This document shows positions 27,360 to 40,506 of a stretch of DNA of 64,000 nucleotides, piece by piece. How positions within the stretch are numbered: position 1 is the stretch's first letter; each line of letters begins with the position of its first letter. The stretch comes from Aquila chrysaetos chrysaetos (lineage: Eukaryota; Chordata; Aves; Accipitriformes; Accipitridae), in assembly GCF_900496995.4 (NCBI RefSeq), contig NC_044018.1, forward strand, positions 14,966,501-15,030,500, in the 5' to 3' direction. The translations under genes were made by a program, and so were the position numbers. The notes below the pieces were generated by a model that did no database searches, was not told where the DNA came from, and worked only from the letters and a program-made list of their open reading frames with translations.

Positions 27360-27640
27360 AAGATACGGAGCTTGCCCTCGCAACGCCTTTTTTCGCATGA
27401 AACTCTCTAGAGGTTGGAGGGGGTGCGCGTAGCAGAAGTGAGCCACGCCACAGCGCTGCCTCTCTGGGCTCTCCTAAACGACACAGCCCTGCACTCCCTG
27501 ACCGCTACCGCGGCCGCAGTGCAGCTGTGGAGACCCCCGTGGCAGCTCCAGCCTGGTGCCCACCGGGTCTGCCAGCGCTGGCTTCAGGGGAGAAGGTACT
27601 CTGAGAGCCCAAGCAGGGGCTTTGCAGGCTGCCTGCAGCC
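27360..27640. promoter_or_regulatory. Isolated GC-rich CpG cluster
   Basis: A short stretch with many CpG dinucleotides, including GCGGCCGC (the NotI palindrome), CTCGCAACGCC and GGTGCGCGTAGC, stands in AT-rich DNA. It could be a small promoter, an enhancer or an exon of a non-coding RNA. The open frame of 97 codons over it has no family resemblance. Confidence 0.35.
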
Positions 27641-29562
27641 CTGCAGGACACCCTCGGAGAATTCTTTCTTTGGAGTGTTTGAAATTGGGTCCAAATGTCG
27701 GAGATGAAGCGATGTGGGCAGCTCATTAGGGCGGCACAGGCATCTTGCAGCTAGAGCTTCGTGACCATGACTGTCATGACAAAAGCCTTGTTCCTGGCAG
27801 TATTTCCACTACTAGTCAGGACTGAGCATAAATAAATATATTCACAAAGTGAACAACAGCAATAAACCCAACAGAGCTCCATCAAGCATCAGTGCGGATC
27901 AGGAAAGATCACTGTTGACACTGTCACACCTTGTTTGGTTTTATAAACCAGTAAACCACTCTTATCAAACCAGTAAATTTAAACTTTTCAAAAATCTTCT
28001 GCTACTTCTTTTCTCTCATGAATCTGAAGAAGGTGATTGCTTGCTCTTAAGTATAGTAATATAACATGTAATGTAATATAGTGTTGGATAAAGCTAAAAA
28101 TACTATTGCTTTAAAAAAAATTTTCAGAAAATATACTGGATGATTTCCCTTGGACTGTTATTCCAAGGCATACTCGGAGCATCTCCAATGACAAACAATA
28201 CCTCAGTTTATGAGATTTTTATGTGACCTTTTTTCAGAGCAAGACCATAAAAAGAAAATTATTCCATTGTTTTCATTTACCCTTAATAGATTATCTTCTG
28301 AATACAGTTGCTGAAGTAGATTATTATATTTTGCTTTCCTTTCAAAAGCTGGGTTAAAACCTGCTTAGGTTCTGTGAGAAATGGGTTTTGCAATATTAGG
28401 TCAGTTGCAGCTAAAATTCATACATAAAATTTGTTCTCTTCGTACAAAAAAACCCCAAAGAATTAAATTAGAACAGAGCAGATGCCTTGTCTGAAGAATA
28501 GGATGCTGATGATCTCCTAAGATAGGACATATTGTACTTGATCCTAAAACTATTCAACCATTCTAATATATTAGTCTTACTTCAGTAGTCAGAAGGACCC
28601 CCAGTCCTACGCATATCCAGGCTTTATTATGCTGCTATATACAAACATAGAGAAAAAAACCTGTCCTCGTCCCAAAGAACTTGCAATCCAAGTACACATA
28701 TTAATAGGATTAGCATATGAATAGTTATACTGTACCTTATTATCTATAAATGCATACTTGTATGTAGAAAAATACCTGTTTGTACACATGCTTCTTTTCT
28801 TTCCTATGCTTAATATTCTTGTTCGAGGCCCATGGAAACCAACAGGAATGTAAATTTTTACATTGACTTTCTTAGACTTTGTGTCAGGCTAGAAGTAAGA
28901 TACAGCTCATGATTTCTGGTGACTACAAGGTTGCCATCTGTACTTGAGCTAGATGTTTTGGCTCCTGTTTTAAAACCCAAAAGAGTTCCCAGGCAGTGGG
29001 TGTAGGGTGCCACTCATCCGCTCAAATGTCAGTGTCTACTCTGGGATGAGATGAATCGCTCTCTAGGCTCTACGGGCTGTGCTGACCAGGTCTCCATGAA
29101 CTGTACAGGAACTGAGACATCCTTCCTGCAGAAGCCTAAAGCTCAGGGGCCTGGAACCCACCTGAGAGTATTTAAGGAATCCAAGGACTGAATTAGTTGG
29201 TTCCCATTATATTTATACACATGCAGAAGGTAACACAAATTTTCAGTTACAAAACTTGTATATTTGCATGGGCAAGGATTTCCTGAAAAGGTGAAGGAAA
29301 GGCTCCTGCCACCTCCCATCAGCTTCCCTCTCAAAGAGCAGGCACAGCGTGTTGCAAACCTCCAGCCTAGAGAAATGTCAAACCTTTCCCCAGCTCTTCT
29401 TGCTGAAGAAATAAGCTGTGATGCTCTGAAGCAACTGGGGAATACATCACTATTTCCTGTTTCAGCTTCTCATCCAGCTTGGTGCAGCGATATGTGAGAA
29501 GCAGAATGGTACTGTCCCCACCCCCTCTCCTATTTAGGCTTCTTCATTTATGTGTGCGCACA

Positions 29563-29575
29563 CCCCCCCCCCCCC
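29563..29575 (+). repeat. Homopolymer C run after a GT/CA stretch
   Basis: Thirteen C follow TGTGTGCGCACA. It looks like a decayed CA/C microsatellite. Confidence 0.85.
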
Positions 29576-32500
29576 TTATGCACACATGCAGGCACGCAAA
29601 CTCATCCATCTCCACTTTTACATAAGGTCCTGTTTGCTGAAGAAAGACAAAGTTCCAAGCCCTTATTCATTCAGAATACAATTTTGCAACAGTTACGCGT
29701 GTAATTCGTCATGGGTGATGGGGTTACAACATCAGGCGTGAACCAGCTGATCTATAGCGAGCTGTCTTGAAGCAATTCATGTACTGCAATACCGCTAGCT
29801 AAAGATGAAGAGACTGCCAGGATTTTGTTGCTATTTTAGGGAGAGGAGAGAGTGAAATATATCACTGCTCGGACATCATATCTGTATCAAGGCCGAATCT
29901 TACAGATATAGTCTTTGATACTCCAAAGTATAACTGTTAGTTATGCCAGGGTAATGCAGAGATGGGCATACACCAAACGCCTGAGCTGCACTGATACTAA
30001 ATGGATTTTTTTATATGTAATTTTAAATCTACCTTTAGACTTTTTTTCATTGTTTATAAACATGCATTTCCACAACAACACTGAAAGAAAAAAAAAAAAA
30101 GACCCTTCCCAAACCCCACACACTCTTGTGATAGATATGGGATGGCTCAAGCTGCAAACCCAGCTCTGATCATCAGCTGGGAGCCACGCGTGTCATTTGT
30201 TGTGTCCGCCTGTTTAAATCCCAGGAAGCAGACACATTTCAAGCTACCATCATGACACTATTTTTGTCTTTGCTTTGCAGACTAAAAAATTAGTGTTAGA
30301 TCCTCAGCAAAACTATAACACCAAATAAATATTATGCAAGGGCAGTACATAAAGAGGTTATAGAAGGGCAGAATAACACCGTAAAGGGAAAGTATTTGTG
30401 ACTCATTTTTTCTAATTTTTTTAGTTCTCCTAATGTGCAGTGTACAATTGAAATAAATGGAAAATTTAAGAAATATTCTACATAAGGCAGAGTCCAAAAA
30501 TGCAGAAGGTTATGCAAGGCTAACTGTAAAAATAAGCAGATGAGTCCTCTAAAACAATATTGCAACATTTTTTGGCTTCCATTTATTGGTTGCCATAGGA
30601 TTTTTACTCAGTGAGCAACTGCTAAACACAAGGCTGCCTCATACCATAGCTTGGCTTTTAAGAGAAGAAAAACATTAACATTGTTTAATGAACACACTTG
30701 TCTGGAGAAGTATTAGCAAATGCTAGGAACTCATTTTCCTACTGCCTAAAACCAGAGGGATTTGCAAGTGTTGTCTTTATTGTGATGTGCCTGATTTGAA
30801 CCTTCCTCTCTGACAACACGCAGATCTCTCTCCCAAATAAAAAGTGACTTGTTTTTGAGGGAAGTGGTGGGGGGAGAAAGTCTAAGAGCAAACAGGTTAA
30901 AGTGCTGTGTACACAACAGAAAGGATCACAAGGCACCTTTAATGAGCTATTTGAGTTACACCAGCTGCTTCTGGAGCCAGAGAGCACATCCTCTGGTGGA
31001 CACTAAAGGAAAGAAATGGGAAATGCTTTTCTAAAGCATTTAATTTCTCTGCTTAACAGGTGGTGGGTTTTGATTTCACTAGGTGCACATCCTACAGGGA
31101 GGTGTAACAACAGAAAAATAAAATAGTGACGTTATAAAAAGTACGTAAACGCATTTCCTCTTCATCTTTTATTCAGTCTCCCGGTATATCTTGATATATC
31201 AACATTCATCATTACTATTTTTTATTATGACGATTTATGCTCTCTACAGTTGGGTTTATTTCTGGGTTTTGTCCAGCGACTGCTTGATGTAAAAGGCTTA
31301 GAGCAGCCCACATGTGCCCATGGCTGAGCGCTTACTCACATATTACATAAGGGTCAGGCCTCCTTTGGCCTGAAACCCTTCTGGGCCAACAACGTTTGCA
31401 AGCTTGTTCCACAAGTGGCCAATTCATAAGAGGGAAGGAGAGCCTTTTCCCACATAAATTACACATGTATTTACATTTTTAAAGGTACCCAATTGTTGAC
31501 ACCTAGGAAACTCTCAAGATAATGAGAGAATAGTGTTCTGAACCTTAGGTTTTTCAAAAGTTAAGGTGTGCTGGACCACCCTACATGGATGCCTATATAG
31601 ATGTGCCCACCCACTGCCATCTGAGATGCTCCAGGGCACACCACCACACCTCCACCTCTCTCTTCACAAGAGGTCCTTCTTCCATAGCTCCTGTCTCACA
31701 TCTGCAAGCCTTGTCTAGAAGTCTTGGATAACTGGTGTATCTCAAAAGGAAAAAGACATTTCTGTGTATGCAAATGAATTGGGGCTCTGGCAAGCAGGGA
31801 GGATTAATCCCATCTAACTTTAGACATCTATGCCTGAGCAAGTCATACCGAGCTCCTTTTATAGTCAGCCGAGAGAAATATAGTTGTCAACATTTAGCTG
31901 GACAAATCCCACACCCAGATTCCACTTGTGTAAGCCATAACTCCCAGCTTCAATAGCATTAGATGGTGTGAATCTTGCCCTTGTCCTCCCTGTACATGTA
32001 AAGCTGGCAATGGGTTTCTCTGCCCCTCTGCGAGGAACTTGATTTAAGAGATGAGAGGCAGAACAAAGCTTGGGCTTGTCTATACTGACTCCAGAAGTGC
32101 AGTCAGCCTCCCCTGCTGTGCTCTGACAGGGTAACCTTTCGTTGTGAAAACAATCTTGGAACAAGCTTTGAAATTGCCCTAAATATCACAGTCTTCAGTC
32201 TAGTTCTGCAGCAAAAGCACGATGATTCCACCCCAGACGATGAAGCCTACAGCCTGTCTACTAACCTTCTGAAAGAAGGACTTCCCTGCGTCTCCAGGGA
32301 TTATACCTGTTATTGATTCAGCTGACTGGAACTCAACAGTAAATTGATGGTGTCAAGAAGTTGCAAAGAAATATTGGAAGATGTGGTTTAGGCACTTTTT
32401 TCCCACTTCTCTGAACAATTGACATCCAACAGCTACAATACTAGGAACATTACTTATGGATGGGAGCAGCAATATTTAGTCTCTTAATCCCACTTACCAT

Positions 32501-34963
32501 TAGAAAGAAGATGAGAAGCCTTCTACCCTTTAGAAAAGTCTGGTGCTTCTGAGACAGATAGCCTTTGGATATAATACACGCATTTCTCCCTTACTTTTAT
32601 GGTGTGCTCACCACCGTGGCCTCCAAATGCACTCTGAGTGACCTAGCAGCACAAACCCCAAGGTAGCAAGCATCACTTACAATTGCAGTTGTCCTAAATA
32701 AAAGCAAAGTGTATTGGCAGAAAAGAAAAATTCTGAACATAAAACTGTTTAAACACAATGACTGAGGGATTTCTGTCTTTGTTCTGCAATTTAGGAAAAC
32801 AGATTACTAAAAGTCTATGATTGCTTGCATAGAATAATCTGTATCTGCTACTTTTCTTATCTTTGGGACTTATTTATAGGCAAGAGTATCCAAAACCTAA
32901 AAACTTAATTTCTCTAAGTGTTACTAACTGCAGAAAATGGTGATGATGTTGTTGAAGGAGAACTGTAGAAGATGGAGCAGAACTATATGCTTGTTAAATG
33001 ATGGAAGTATGTTATCAATAGATTTCAAGGCATTTTGCAAAATCAGTTGTACAATCCCAGCTTACTTGATGGAAAAAAAAAAGGCACAGGCTTCCCCTTG
33101 CTCAACTAGCAAATAAGTAGAACTCAAAATACCGCTTGGCCCTTGACAGGTCAGCATGCAGAGTTATTCTGGAATAGTTCAGCAATGTTTCTCCTATACA
33201 ACGGGCAAAGGGCATTATCTTCCTTACCTTTACCTATGCAGACAGACTACTCCAAGAGCAAAAAAAAGAGAGGAAAGACACAATTACTCTGCATCTCCTG
33301 TGCTCTGAAGACATAAATGCAAAAATGACCTTGTCCTGGCTTACCACACGCAGCTAAATTTATCCTGGAAAAATTTCATCCTGCAGTAAAATGTGGGTTA
33401 TAGTCATCGCCTGATCAATCAGTAGGGATGGAATCAGATGATTTGACTACTCCAGTTTTATCAGCTGCAGTCAATAGCAAAATGTCAGTGGATTTCTCTG
33501 AATCATGCATTTCATCCTGCCTGATGTTCCTTTTTTAAATTAAAGACAGCACATTGCTAACTTTCTGACAAATCTCGCTGCTGTCCTGAGGTTACATGAG
33601 ATCACTGGTTATTCATGTTAGCAGCTCCTCAGACAGAGCAGACTTGATATTCTACACAGTACCAAGAAAACAGATTTGTCGACATTTCTCATCATGTTGA
33701 AAAGAAAAAAAAAAAGATGTTTTTTCTTTCTCTGCCATAAAATCTCTGTTGCAATCATGCTATTGCTCTTCCAAGATACGTTCCTTTGACTGAATTATAG
33801 AGTTTGTAAAAAGTAACAACTGGTAAAATATGCATGTACTTACTCATCTTGAGCATGTTGATTTGATTGGCCTTGATTTGAGCTACCAAGGACAGTAGGC
33901 ATGTTATGTAATTTTTGAAGCAACTTTTATTCTAATAAAAAGTTTGTATGTAGTAAAATCTTTTTACCGTAATGCAGCTGGGACCCTGTCAGAAACTCGG
34001 TACCTAGAAGAGCTGCAATTTTTACCCACAGACACACTCCATCTTACAGCTGCTCTAAAGGCTGTTCACACGGATCAGGCACATTTCTTGCTAATGTGAA
34101 AACTAAACCGACTACTTAGCAATTACAAACACTTAGAAATTACAAATAATCTGCAGTTATGGTGATTACACATAGGAGGGAGTAGAATACAACAAAATAT
34201 GAAGTAATAAAATGCCCATTGGTGACCAGTAAGCATGAAGTCCCCTCTTCTAGCAGGCTGATGTTGAGCTTTTAAAATTAAACCGTAACTGCATGGGATT
34301 GAACTTTTTTTCTCAACCCATGATATTCTAATTCTAACTAAAATGCTCGCCTAAATTTTATCCTTATTTCTAGTGACTGAATTAGATCAAATTTTAACCA
34401 TAAACTGTTATGAGAGAAACAATGAACTAACTAACTTGGAAGAAAAAAGAAGACTGAAGTAACGACTGGATTGCATCAGACAAGCGGTCACTAGTTGGGA
34501 CCAGCGGTCCTTACAGAGCAATGAGACTCCTCTTGTGGAAGCACACACAAATATCCAAGCCAGGTACTCAGAGCAAACGCTGAAATTGTCCTTTTAAGGG
34601 TAAGCATAGAACATAAGTGTACGCTTAATGACCTCTTTGTATAGCACAACGCGTGTGGGTTCTTTAGTCAGGTCTCAGTATAAGCAGAAACCAGACACTT
34701 ACCCACCTCTGCCCCATGTCTTGAAGAACTTGGCTTGACCCGTAGAGCCCACTAATCCAGGTGTCCTCTTAGTGCAGGTATTTACAGTTACAGGTGGAAG
34801 CGTCTGGTTTTAAGGGTACATTTGGTCACAGCCGAAGGGAGGAAGATACCTGTTTTCTGTTGCTTTTCTCCACGTCTCCCGCACACTGCTGCAGACGGGA
34901 GGAGCGAAGGCAGCATAACTCGGACTCCCATGGCAGCAGCCGGTGCTGCCTGCACACTCTGGG

Positions 34964-35032
34964 CAGCAGGCAGGGACGGGACAGCAGGCAGGGACGGGAC
35001 AGCAGGCAGGGGCGGGACAGCAGGCAGGGGCG
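34964..35032 (+). repeat. 18-bp GC-rich minisatellite, about four copies
   Basis: The unit CAGCAGGCAGGGACGGGA repeats in tandem; later copies have GGGGCGGGA in place of GGGACGGGA. It lies in a GC- and CpG-rich pocket (about 34890-35140). Confidence 0.92.
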
Positions 35033-35502
35033 GCAGCCTCCCACCCTGCTACTCGCCGGGCAGCGGCAGCTCTCCTGCCTTCCTCGCTGACCGATTACCC
35101 ACACTCTGACGAGCACGCAGAAGAGAAGATCGGCATTTGCGCTGCCGTGTCACAGCATCCCTTGTCACTTTGATTGGCTTCGTGGAGGCCAAAAGTTCAG
35201 ACCTGGACTTCCCTGCGAGGAGGGGCTGCCCAACACCCACCTCAAACAAACTCTGTGCTTAACACTGATGTTTGGAGATTAAAATGGGAAAAAGTCAAGA
35301 CCAATGGTACCTCCACAGGTTTTTTACAGGGGCCTTATCGAGCACAAAGTGTTTCAGCCTTTCCAGGACCGACGCCGGTGTCAGAGGGCAAGTGGGAAGC
35401 ACGGACTAACACACCGTTCCCTTCTTTGTGTGCTGCCTTTGCAGTACGCGTTTTGCTAACCTAATCAGATGCAGATAAACACCTTGCAATATACCGTATA
35501 AC

Positions 35503-35510
35503 TGACGTCA
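35503..35510. promoter_or_regulatory. Full CRE palindrome
   Basis: TGACGTCA is the exact CREB/ATF consensus. A near copy, TGATGTCA, lies at 35530-35537, and the GC-rich pocket with the minisatellite lies 500 bases away. Together these suggest a cAMP-responsive element, but binding is not shown. Confidence 0.4.
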
Positions 35511-38500
35511 GCTTTTTGTGTGCTTGGAATGATGTCAGCACCAGCTTTGCAACTACGCTTTAATCTCTTGAGCAGAAATAAATGCAGCAGCTAACCTGTT
35601 ACTTTCCACAAGCTGCCACACCAAGATTATTTTATTTTTCCCCTGCAGGCTATGGAAGTTGTGCGAAGGAGGCAGGAGAGCCAGAACAATGCGATCCACT
35701 CCTGTACTGAGCCATTTTTTGTGAGGAGTCTAAACGAATTTAAACTGAATAATAACTAGAACAAAAGACACCTCTCAGCACACAACTCAGGCTCATTTAG
35801 GCCCTTAAGAAATGGATTCCACTCATTTACATCAGCTCAAATAATATCAGATTAATTTCTCAGGATTTACACAATCATCACTGTAAATACGTTTTTCCTC
35901 ACATTTACATACACTCACCAATATACTTAAAACTTTCTAACCCAAATATGGCCTAGAGTTTCAAACTTGTATAGAGGCCTTTGGGGAGGCATCTCAGGAG
36001 GATCACAATTTTGAGCAAATAGCCTCAGTTGGCTTAATTCAGAAGTCAAAAAAGCAGAAACGGAGGCATCGTAACTGGTACCAAGAATGTAACTCTCAAG
36101 GACATTGGCAAAGTCAAAAGTCAGTGCCAGAACTGGCCTGATTTAAGTTTTGGGGGGTTTTTTTGACTTTTTTGAAAGAAATTTTCCTCAGTCATTTTTC
36201 ATGTTCCAGTGGAATTACACCATATTACAGGTCATTTATACCCCGCTTTACTTACACTTTGATTTCAATTTGTCTCATCGTGTTACCAATTTTCAACATT
36301 TGCTTCTACTGAAAGAATAGGAAAGTTACAAGCTAGTTAAGTTGTTAGCTGTACTGTCACTTATTAAATTAGCAAGTTTTTCATAGAAACCTTAGACAAA
36401 ACTTTAAGAATAAAGAACTGATCATTACTAATTCTTTTGGTATTCATTATGCTATTAGTCACAGAGCTCACTCATACATTTCCAAATTTCAACATAATCA
36501 TTTCAGGATGAGGAGTATTATTTTTTCCCCTTCCCAATAATTTTTCCTTGGCATCACATTTCATACCCTTCCTCTCTGACTGCCAGGAAAGTGCAGTTTG
36601 GGGCTTTAGGGGCTTGGGTTGGGCTTTTTTTTTTTTTTTTCAATTTTTTCTTTCCAGAAACACAGGTTTACCAAGGTTATTTAATCTTTAAGAGAATGCA
36701 TTTTTAATTGACTTGTTTATCCCCGTAACACATGCACACCTCAGTAAGGCTAAGGGACCAGGTTATATAACATCACGGTGCCAAAGGAATAATTCTCACT
36801 TGTTTGTGCAGTCCAGAGGAAAAGCCTGTAGCTTGAAATCACAACAGTGCTGCACTGACAAAATAAATGTTGTGGTAAATATTTTTTTTTTTTTTTTTAA
36901 TTGAGAGGGGTAGAGGAGACAGAGGGGCTGGGGGGCCTCTGCTCCCAAAGTCTGCCATCGGGTCACCTTCTGTGAAATGGTTTTGTTCGTAGACATAGCC
37001 TTCCACCCTGCACAGTTGTGAGAAGATCATTCCTTTCCCCAGGACTGGGGGGGGGAGCTAAGCCCATCTGACAGTCTCTGCTCAGCAAAATCCTGCATCT
37101 CACTGTGGTTGCTACCCAAATCGAGGGTTGAGCACGGCTAAGAAAGCTGTTGAGGCATTTCTGCAGCAAGCAGTGCTATACCCATACTCCACTAACAGCA
37201 ACCATGAAGCAGAAATTAAAAAAAAGAGCCAGAAATCAGCTGTTTGAATCACAGATCCCCCTCTCAGGTTTCACTTTGGGGACAAGGAAGCTCCAAAACC
37301 AAGGCACCCCTTTAAGATTTTATAAAGCTGACTTCAGCTGCCAAAGGATTCTTCCACAGCAACACCAAGAAAGCTTTTGCCTTGAATAAAAAATTCACTG
37401 CAAACGAGCAATCATTAGTCAGCCACATTTTTCATGTAATTACTGGCAGTGAAAAAGCAAGCGTGCAGGTTGCTGTAAAATAAGGTCTAACTACTTCCAC
37501 CCAAACAGAACAGAAGCCGTTCACATAAGTTTTAGTGGGGGAGAGGGAAATCCTCACTGCTCCCCCTCCCCTTCTCTCTATGACTGATTACAATCTGCTT
37601 TTTTCTATAAAGCACATTTATTGTGGGAGTTTGATTTGAAAGAGTTTCAAGTAATTTAAACTTTGGCTGCAGGCATACAGATCATTTAAAAACTGATCTT
37701 CAAGTGTTTCTACATGTTAATAACATTTCTGGTTGGTGCTATAATCAACGGTTTTAATTCTCAACCTACCAACTGAAATATTCAACACATGCCAGGAATT
37801 ACCTAGGATGAAATCATGTAGCACAAAGTTAGCCAGCCCAACAGTAATCCCTCTGCTAGCAGTTTTGGTGCTATACTCTTATTTTCAAGTGGAGAGGTTT
37901 GGAGCTGGGGGTTTCTTTAGGGGTGATCATGAGCCACCTATAGCTTTTTCAAACCATAGAACTGCTGAAAACAGACTGCATCCTGTTTCACATCAAAGCC
38001 CAATTCAAATGGTCTTTTCTAAATGGATCAGGATTCATCTGTCCTGCCGTGTTCACAAAGCACCTCATTACTCCACATGCACTTCTACGTGATCTCACTA
38101 CCTGCATCTATAAATTACTATTCCAGATGAATGACAGAAACAGAACCTGGCCTTAAATAAAAGACAGTAAATTAGGAGGTGCTATTCCAGATCCATCCTT
38201 TCTAGAATTGAGGTGCAAATGCAAGATGTACATTTTTCTAGGACTTTGGAAAGTGCAAGTGCCAGCTTGCTCCATTTTGGTCTTTTTCTTCATCAGCCGA
38301 AGAGCCTCCATCACCAAAAAGACATAGTTCTCACTGCATTTCAATACCCTCCTTGAAAAAGGTAAATGGGCTTGATAAGTGGTAGGGACAAGCCAAAAGA
38401 AAACAAACAAAATAAAAGCCAGTTTCATTCATAGCAAACAGTAAAATTTTTGATGAAAAGGCTTACAGTGTTACCTTGTAAATGTAAGTGCTAAGCTTTC

Positions 38501-38641
38501 TCAGCTCACAGGTCTGGCAAGAGCTTGTTAGCAGCACAAAAAATACCAGCTAAATGATCCTAACGCAGCAAACTCCTGCAGCACCTCAGACATTCAGTAA
38601 GAACATCGTTCACCAGTGAAGTTTAGTTAAATATGCACAAT

Positions 38642-38651
38642 TTTATTTATT
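38642..38651 (-). terminator. Candidate TRIB2 polyadenylation signal (double AATAAA)
   Basis: The + strand reads TTTATTTATT, which on the minus strand is two overlapping AATAAA hexamers. The bases just downstream on the minus strand are U/G-containing (TTGTGC, then TGTTCTTAC and GAGGTGCTG), compatible with a cleavage site some 15-30 nt on. It sits about 1.86 kb after the stop codon, a plausible 3' UTR length for this gene. Confidence 0.5.
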
Positions 38652-39900
38652 GAAGAGATTAGGACAAAAACATTAAACCAAATACATGACAAAGCACCAG
38701 AGGCAGTAAAACCCCACCATGCACATCACCAATCTTTCCTCCTATAAGGTACTTATAAAATAAAAAAAAGTCCTTCTTGACACAGCACCATCTTCAGAGT
38801 GTAAAAACATTACTCCTTTATATTCTTAGTTACCAAAATAGAACCAAGGCAGGTCAGCTGCAGCTAGCTTTGTCTCTTGATAAAGAACTGTGAAACATCA
38901 TCCTCTTGAGAGTGGGACCATAACTTTCCTGCAAGGCAGGCAAATAGCATCCATACGTCAAATGCCAAGTAGCTGTACGCACATGCCACATACTATAATT
39001 AAGCACAAATTCAAGTAACATTTACATACTACAGAGTCCACATGTACCTACCCAAAAAACATGACCACTTCACAAAACGTATACAGGCAGTAATATCAGA
39101 ACAACTGAGGTACTGGAAACACAAATATTTATGCCAAGAGATTTCAATATCATACAGCAATATAAAAGCAGTAATAAAAACATTTGCCAGTCTAAATCAA
39201 ATAAAGCTATCTAGAAAAAGAAGCTAAATAAAAAGTTATTTAGGGACAGAAATACCTGAACAGAAAAGAAGTGTGTTAACTACAGCATGTAACATGTCAT
39301 CCCAAGTCAACCCGTAATTGAAGTACTGGCTTAATACATCACTACTGTGACATTTTCTTCAATAAATAGAATAAGTCTTGACAATACAAAAGGTGCATAT
39401 TACTGTGTATGTTTCAAGAGGAATATCTGTAATATAAATGTTCAGCTTATTAATACCCTCTTATTTCTTATTCTGGACATAAACAAAAATCAAACCCAAA
39501 CAATTCTTTTCCCAAGTTGAGAGGAATTCAAAGAAAAAACCCACAATACTCTTCTTCAATAATAAAGAGCCCTCTATTTACACGTGGGCCAGTCGGTTAA
39601 AGAAGAGATCGGTTCTCAGATAAAGACACGATTAGGGGCTCTCTGCCCCCTCTAGTCATATACGTGCAGCATGGCAGATATGGAAGCCAGTATCTCATAT
39701 CTTAAAAAAAAAAATAATTATACAGTTTTCTTCTTTTTTTTTTCCCTATTATAGCAGTAATGCATCTGGAAGTTTGAGTTATAATAGCTTCCTGCAACAA
39801 ACCATTTGACACAAAACAGAACAGCTTGTTAAATGACAGTTACTTCCCCTTAAGGGAACAAAGCATTAAAATGTCATTTCCTGACAAGAATATTAAGTAG

Positions 39901-39906
39901 TTTATT
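39901..39906 (-). terminator. Possible alternative TRIB2 polyadenylation signal
   Basis: A single AATAAA on the minus strand lies about 600 nt after the TRIB2 stop codon. It could yield a short 3' UTR isoform. The hexamer alone is weak evidence in AT-rich DNA. Confidence 0.25.
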
Positions 39907-40307
39907 TAGAAGAAATGAGTTGAAAATAGCTATCAAGAGACATGAACTGAAATTTTGTTTGTTTTTAGCACCCACTTTTCATGTCCGTCTTTGTGCACCT
40001 AATTTTTTTTCTTAAATTAATCCCATTAATTATTAGACATCCGATTAAAAAAAATGTTAGCCAATTGTACTTTCCCTGAATAATGGCTGAAGTTAAATAT
40101 CTAACAGTGCGATGCCAAGATGTGAGCTGAGGCAAAAAAGTTTCTATTTGTTGTGAGTTACCACTATTTTTAATGGAACAGAAACAGGAGTGATACAGCT
40201 GCACCAGAATTGGCATGTGCAGTCTCCTTGGCTCCAAAAAGGTGAGAAGCTACAATTGCTCCATGCTGCCTTTTCTCCTCCAAATCAATCTAACCTGATA
40301 GCAAGCT

Positions 40308-40321
40308 CCCCCCCCCCCCCC
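40308..40321 (+). repeat. Homopolymer C run (14) in the TRIB2 3' UTR
   Basis: In the TRIB2 transcript this would be G14, an unusual tract for a 3' UTR and a likely site of length variation. Confidence 0.9.
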
Positions 40322-40506
40322 AATCTGTCCCCATGCTACATTTGTTATATTAGCTCCTTGTGGAGGTTCCTTCTCAATCCGAGGACCTCTGAGTGTCTTT
40401 TGCTACCAAGCTAGGCTGATGTAGGATGTGATTTAACACGGTCAGGAAGGGCTCCTTCATGTGTCCATCTCCAGGTTGTGTACCTTCTGAACACCAGTCT
40501 TTGTGC

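Larger units (their letters stand above)
24368..38619. other. Non-genic DNA downstream of TRIB2
   Basis: Apart from the GGGAA array, the AT-rich block, the CpG cluster at 27360-27640, the minisatellite and the CRE, no gene is recognised. A 91-codon frame at 38153-38428 (minus) has a hydrophobic start but no other support. Confidence 0.65.
38620..40506 (-). other. TRIB2: TRIB2 3' untranslated region (extent inferred)
   Basis: The region after the TRIB2 stop codon on the minus strand has no coding potential that I can support. It is AU-rich, as is usual for a regulatory 3' UTR, and contains several short A/U runs. A run of 14 C on the + strand (40308-40321) would be a G14 tract in the mRNA about 185 nt after the stop codon. 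The likely end is set by overlapping AATAAA hexamers at 38642-38651. A single AATAAA at 39901-39906 could give a shorter form. The end point is inference from signals only; RNA 3'-end data would settle it. Confidence 0.55.

Noticed and set aside
34964..35032. CRISPR-like repeat array
   Set aside because: The repeats are directly adjacent with no spacers, and this is a vertebrate genome. It is a minisatellite.
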